Source: Bugula neritina (lineage: Eukaryota; Bryozoa; Gymnolaemata; Cheilostomatida; Bugulidae). From it: a DNA stretch of 64,000 bases. The notes beneath the pieces were generated by a model. It saw only the letters and a list, made by a program, of their open reading frames with translations, ran no database searches and was not told where the DNA came from. The stretch covers positions 7,420,690 to 7,484,689 of the forward strand of contig OZ037771.1 of NCBI GenBank assembly GCA_964035545.1, read 5' to 3'. A program made the position numbers and the translations under genes. Numbering within the stretch: position 1 is the stretch's first letter; the number at the start of each line of letters is the position of its first letter. Shown here piece after piece: positions 62,247-64,000 of this stretch.

Positions 62247-63593
62247 CTGGCAGCAGAGGGAGAAGAATGAGCAGCCAGCCCTTCGAGTTGGCTCAGGTGA
62301 AACAGCAAATACCGGGCAAATTTTTCTGATAGACATCAAAAGTAAAAACTGTGTTATCAAAGCCTTTTTTCTAGTACCCTTAATCATTTTTACAAATCAA
62401 GTGAATTTGGATAACATTCGAACTCATTCCTAACATAAAGCATGCTGCTGAAAATGGGAACTGATAGAATTTGTCGAAAATCACAGATGCATTAGCCTAA
62501 GATTTAGTGACGCAGAGGATCCAGCTATAAGGTAGCCGGCTATACCCCGACATGTTTCAGTTTTATATATGATACAGTAGGAGACTCGAGGGTTCCAACG
62601 CAAGGATTACCAGGAGAAAAATATAGATACTTGTGAGCCCAAATTCTTGACAGATTTGTGCATATTGATTTAACTAAACATTTTATAGGCTGTATAATGT
62701 AACTTAGGTGAAAAAAAAATTTATTTTAGTTTGTTTTGGTAAAGTATCAGCTGTATGTACTACACGTATCGCACACAAGTACAGTGAGCATAACTTTGAC
62801 GGCTGAAGAGACCAGCAGAGTAAATGTACATTGAAAGGTGAGAAACTAATAATAGTTCTCCAGTGCATATTCTGCCAAGTATGTCTAGCATACCTTTGAA
62901 CTTATTCAGAACTGTAAGAACTACCAGCAACATTTGAACTACTAACACAAAGCAGAGAAAAAGTATAAGATGAGCCTCCTTTCCAAATGCTATTGGCTCA
63001 GTTTTGTTATCAATGAACAGCTGGGAATAGTAATATTAACAGATTTTAACAAAAAGATTTTATGAGACATTTGTAAATTACTATAATAATCAATGATTAG
63101 CAAATACAATTTTCCTTTAAATTTTGAAAATTAAATTTTAGTTATCATTAGATGTCATCACCCTAAAATAATGTGCAAAAAATCCACCACTTTCTAACAA
63201 CAGCTACTTTTCAAATTCCCCCACATCTAACTATTTTAAAATATGACCAGGCAATCTGAAAAAAAACTTCTCACCTTGATTCAAACCAAATAAATTTACA
63301 GGTTTAAAGCCTGACCAAAAATAACTTGTGTTTCGGCCAATTAATTTTTCAGTTTAAAAAACAAAGTTTCAAAAAATTATGATAATGCCAAAAGACAGTA
63401 AAAAGATTTCTTTTTCATAAATCATAACTTTGCAAAAAAATTTACAAAGGGAACTGACTAATTTGATTGATCTAATCTTGCTGCGGTCTTAATTATTATA
63501 TGCAGACAGATGAAGCACGAGCATGCTGTAGGGAAGAGCAACTTAGCAACTACAATTGCAGCTAACATGCACATGGGCAGACAATCTAGCAGA
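62247..63593. other. WDR19 intron or upstream sequence, no exon found
   Basis: I searched for a minus-strand exon ending in the phase needed to join 62246 and found none with WDR19-like sequence, so the preceding exon is probably beyond the window. Nothing else coding is supported. Confidence 0.5.
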
Positions 63594-64000
63594 TGAGATA
63601 TACTACGTGGCAGATGGGAGTGTATACATAGCAGATAGGAGTATATACATGGCAGATGGGAGTGTATACATAGCAGATAGGAGTATATACATGGCAGATA
63701 GGAGTATATACATGGCAGATAGAAGCATATACATGGCAGATAGGAGTATACACATGGCAGATGGGAGTGTACACATGGCAGATAGAAGCACATACATGGC
63801 AGATAGGAGTGTATACATGGTAGATAGGAGTATATACATAGCAGATAGGAGCATATACATAGCAGATAGGAGTATAGACATGGCAGATAAGAGTATATAC
63901 ATGGCAGATAGGAGTATATACATGGCAGATAAGATTATATACATGGCAGATAGAAGTATATACAGGGCAGATAAGATTATATACATAGCAGATAGGGGAC
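63594..64000. repeat. 21-bp tandem repeat, at least 19 copies, running off the window
   Basis: Core TACATGGCAGATAGGAGTA plus TA; variants at a few sites (GGCAG/AGCAG, GGGAGTG, AGAAGCA). As 21 is a multiple of three, all frames that avoid a stop in one unit stay open, which explains three long overlapping frames. Probably WDR19 intron. Confidence 0.92.

Noticed and set aside
63458-63986. Three overlapping minus-strand frames with HVYTPIC / LLSAMYI repeats
   Set aside because: The 21-bp unit is a multiple of three, so every stop-free frame stays open. A repeat protein was considered, but all three frames are equally open and variants are not synonymous-biased.

Overview
The window is nuclear DNA of an AT-rich invertebrate animal genome. 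Genes have many short exons separated by GT...AG introns, intergenic DNA is full of simple repeats, and SINE, Ty3/gypsy and DNA-transposon sequence is present. The encoded proteins (an intraflagellar-transport protein, a PAR-bZIP factor, TIP-1, a secreted neutral lipase) are metazoan. A spiralian such as a mollusc or relative would fit, but nothing here fixes the phylum.

Layout, left to right: 3' end of an unidentified coiled-coil gene (+, 3-847); a two-exon gene for a small secreted peptide (+, 2722-3513); a TAX1BP3/TIP-1 PDZ gene with an extra C-terminal tail (+, 5657-7912); convergent with it, an eight-exon gene for an unrecognised coiled-coil protein (-, 13613-8382); a six-exon secreted lipase of the pancreatic-lipase family (-, 18868-14459); a 17-bp minisatellite with higher-order structure (20868-21284); a four-exon tetraspan MARVEL-like gene (-, 24659-21490); about 6.7 kb of repeat-rich intergenic DNA; a six-exon PAR-bZIP transcription factor (+, 32365-37975); and the last fifteen recognised coding exons (749 residues) of WDR19/IFT144 (-, 62246-39382), whose WD40 part lies beyond the right edge. 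I assembled every spliced model by hand, requiring consistent splice phase at each junction.

Mobile DNA sits mainly in introns. One WDR19 intron carries a complete-looking 4,385-bp Ty3/gypsy element with 540-bp LTRs that look identical by eye and a CCCGT target duplication. Its single ORF runs Gag - protease - integrase. No reverse transcriptase is present, but the C-terminal end of an RNase H lies after the integrase in another frame. This is best explained as a very recent, internally deleted copy of an element with the unusual integrase-before-RT order known from Gmr1-like elements. The neighbouring intron holds a 3.66-kb element with about 160-bp terminal inverted repeats, containing a decayed transposon-type ORF and a LINE fragment. 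A tRNA-derived SINE family with a hairpin tail is present in six copies, all in introns.

The genes have no evident joint function; their order looks like ordinary metazoan gene order, with two convergent pairs (TIP-1/coiled-coil and PAR-bZIP/WDR19). No CRISPR array, bacterial operon or free-standing RNA gene was seen.
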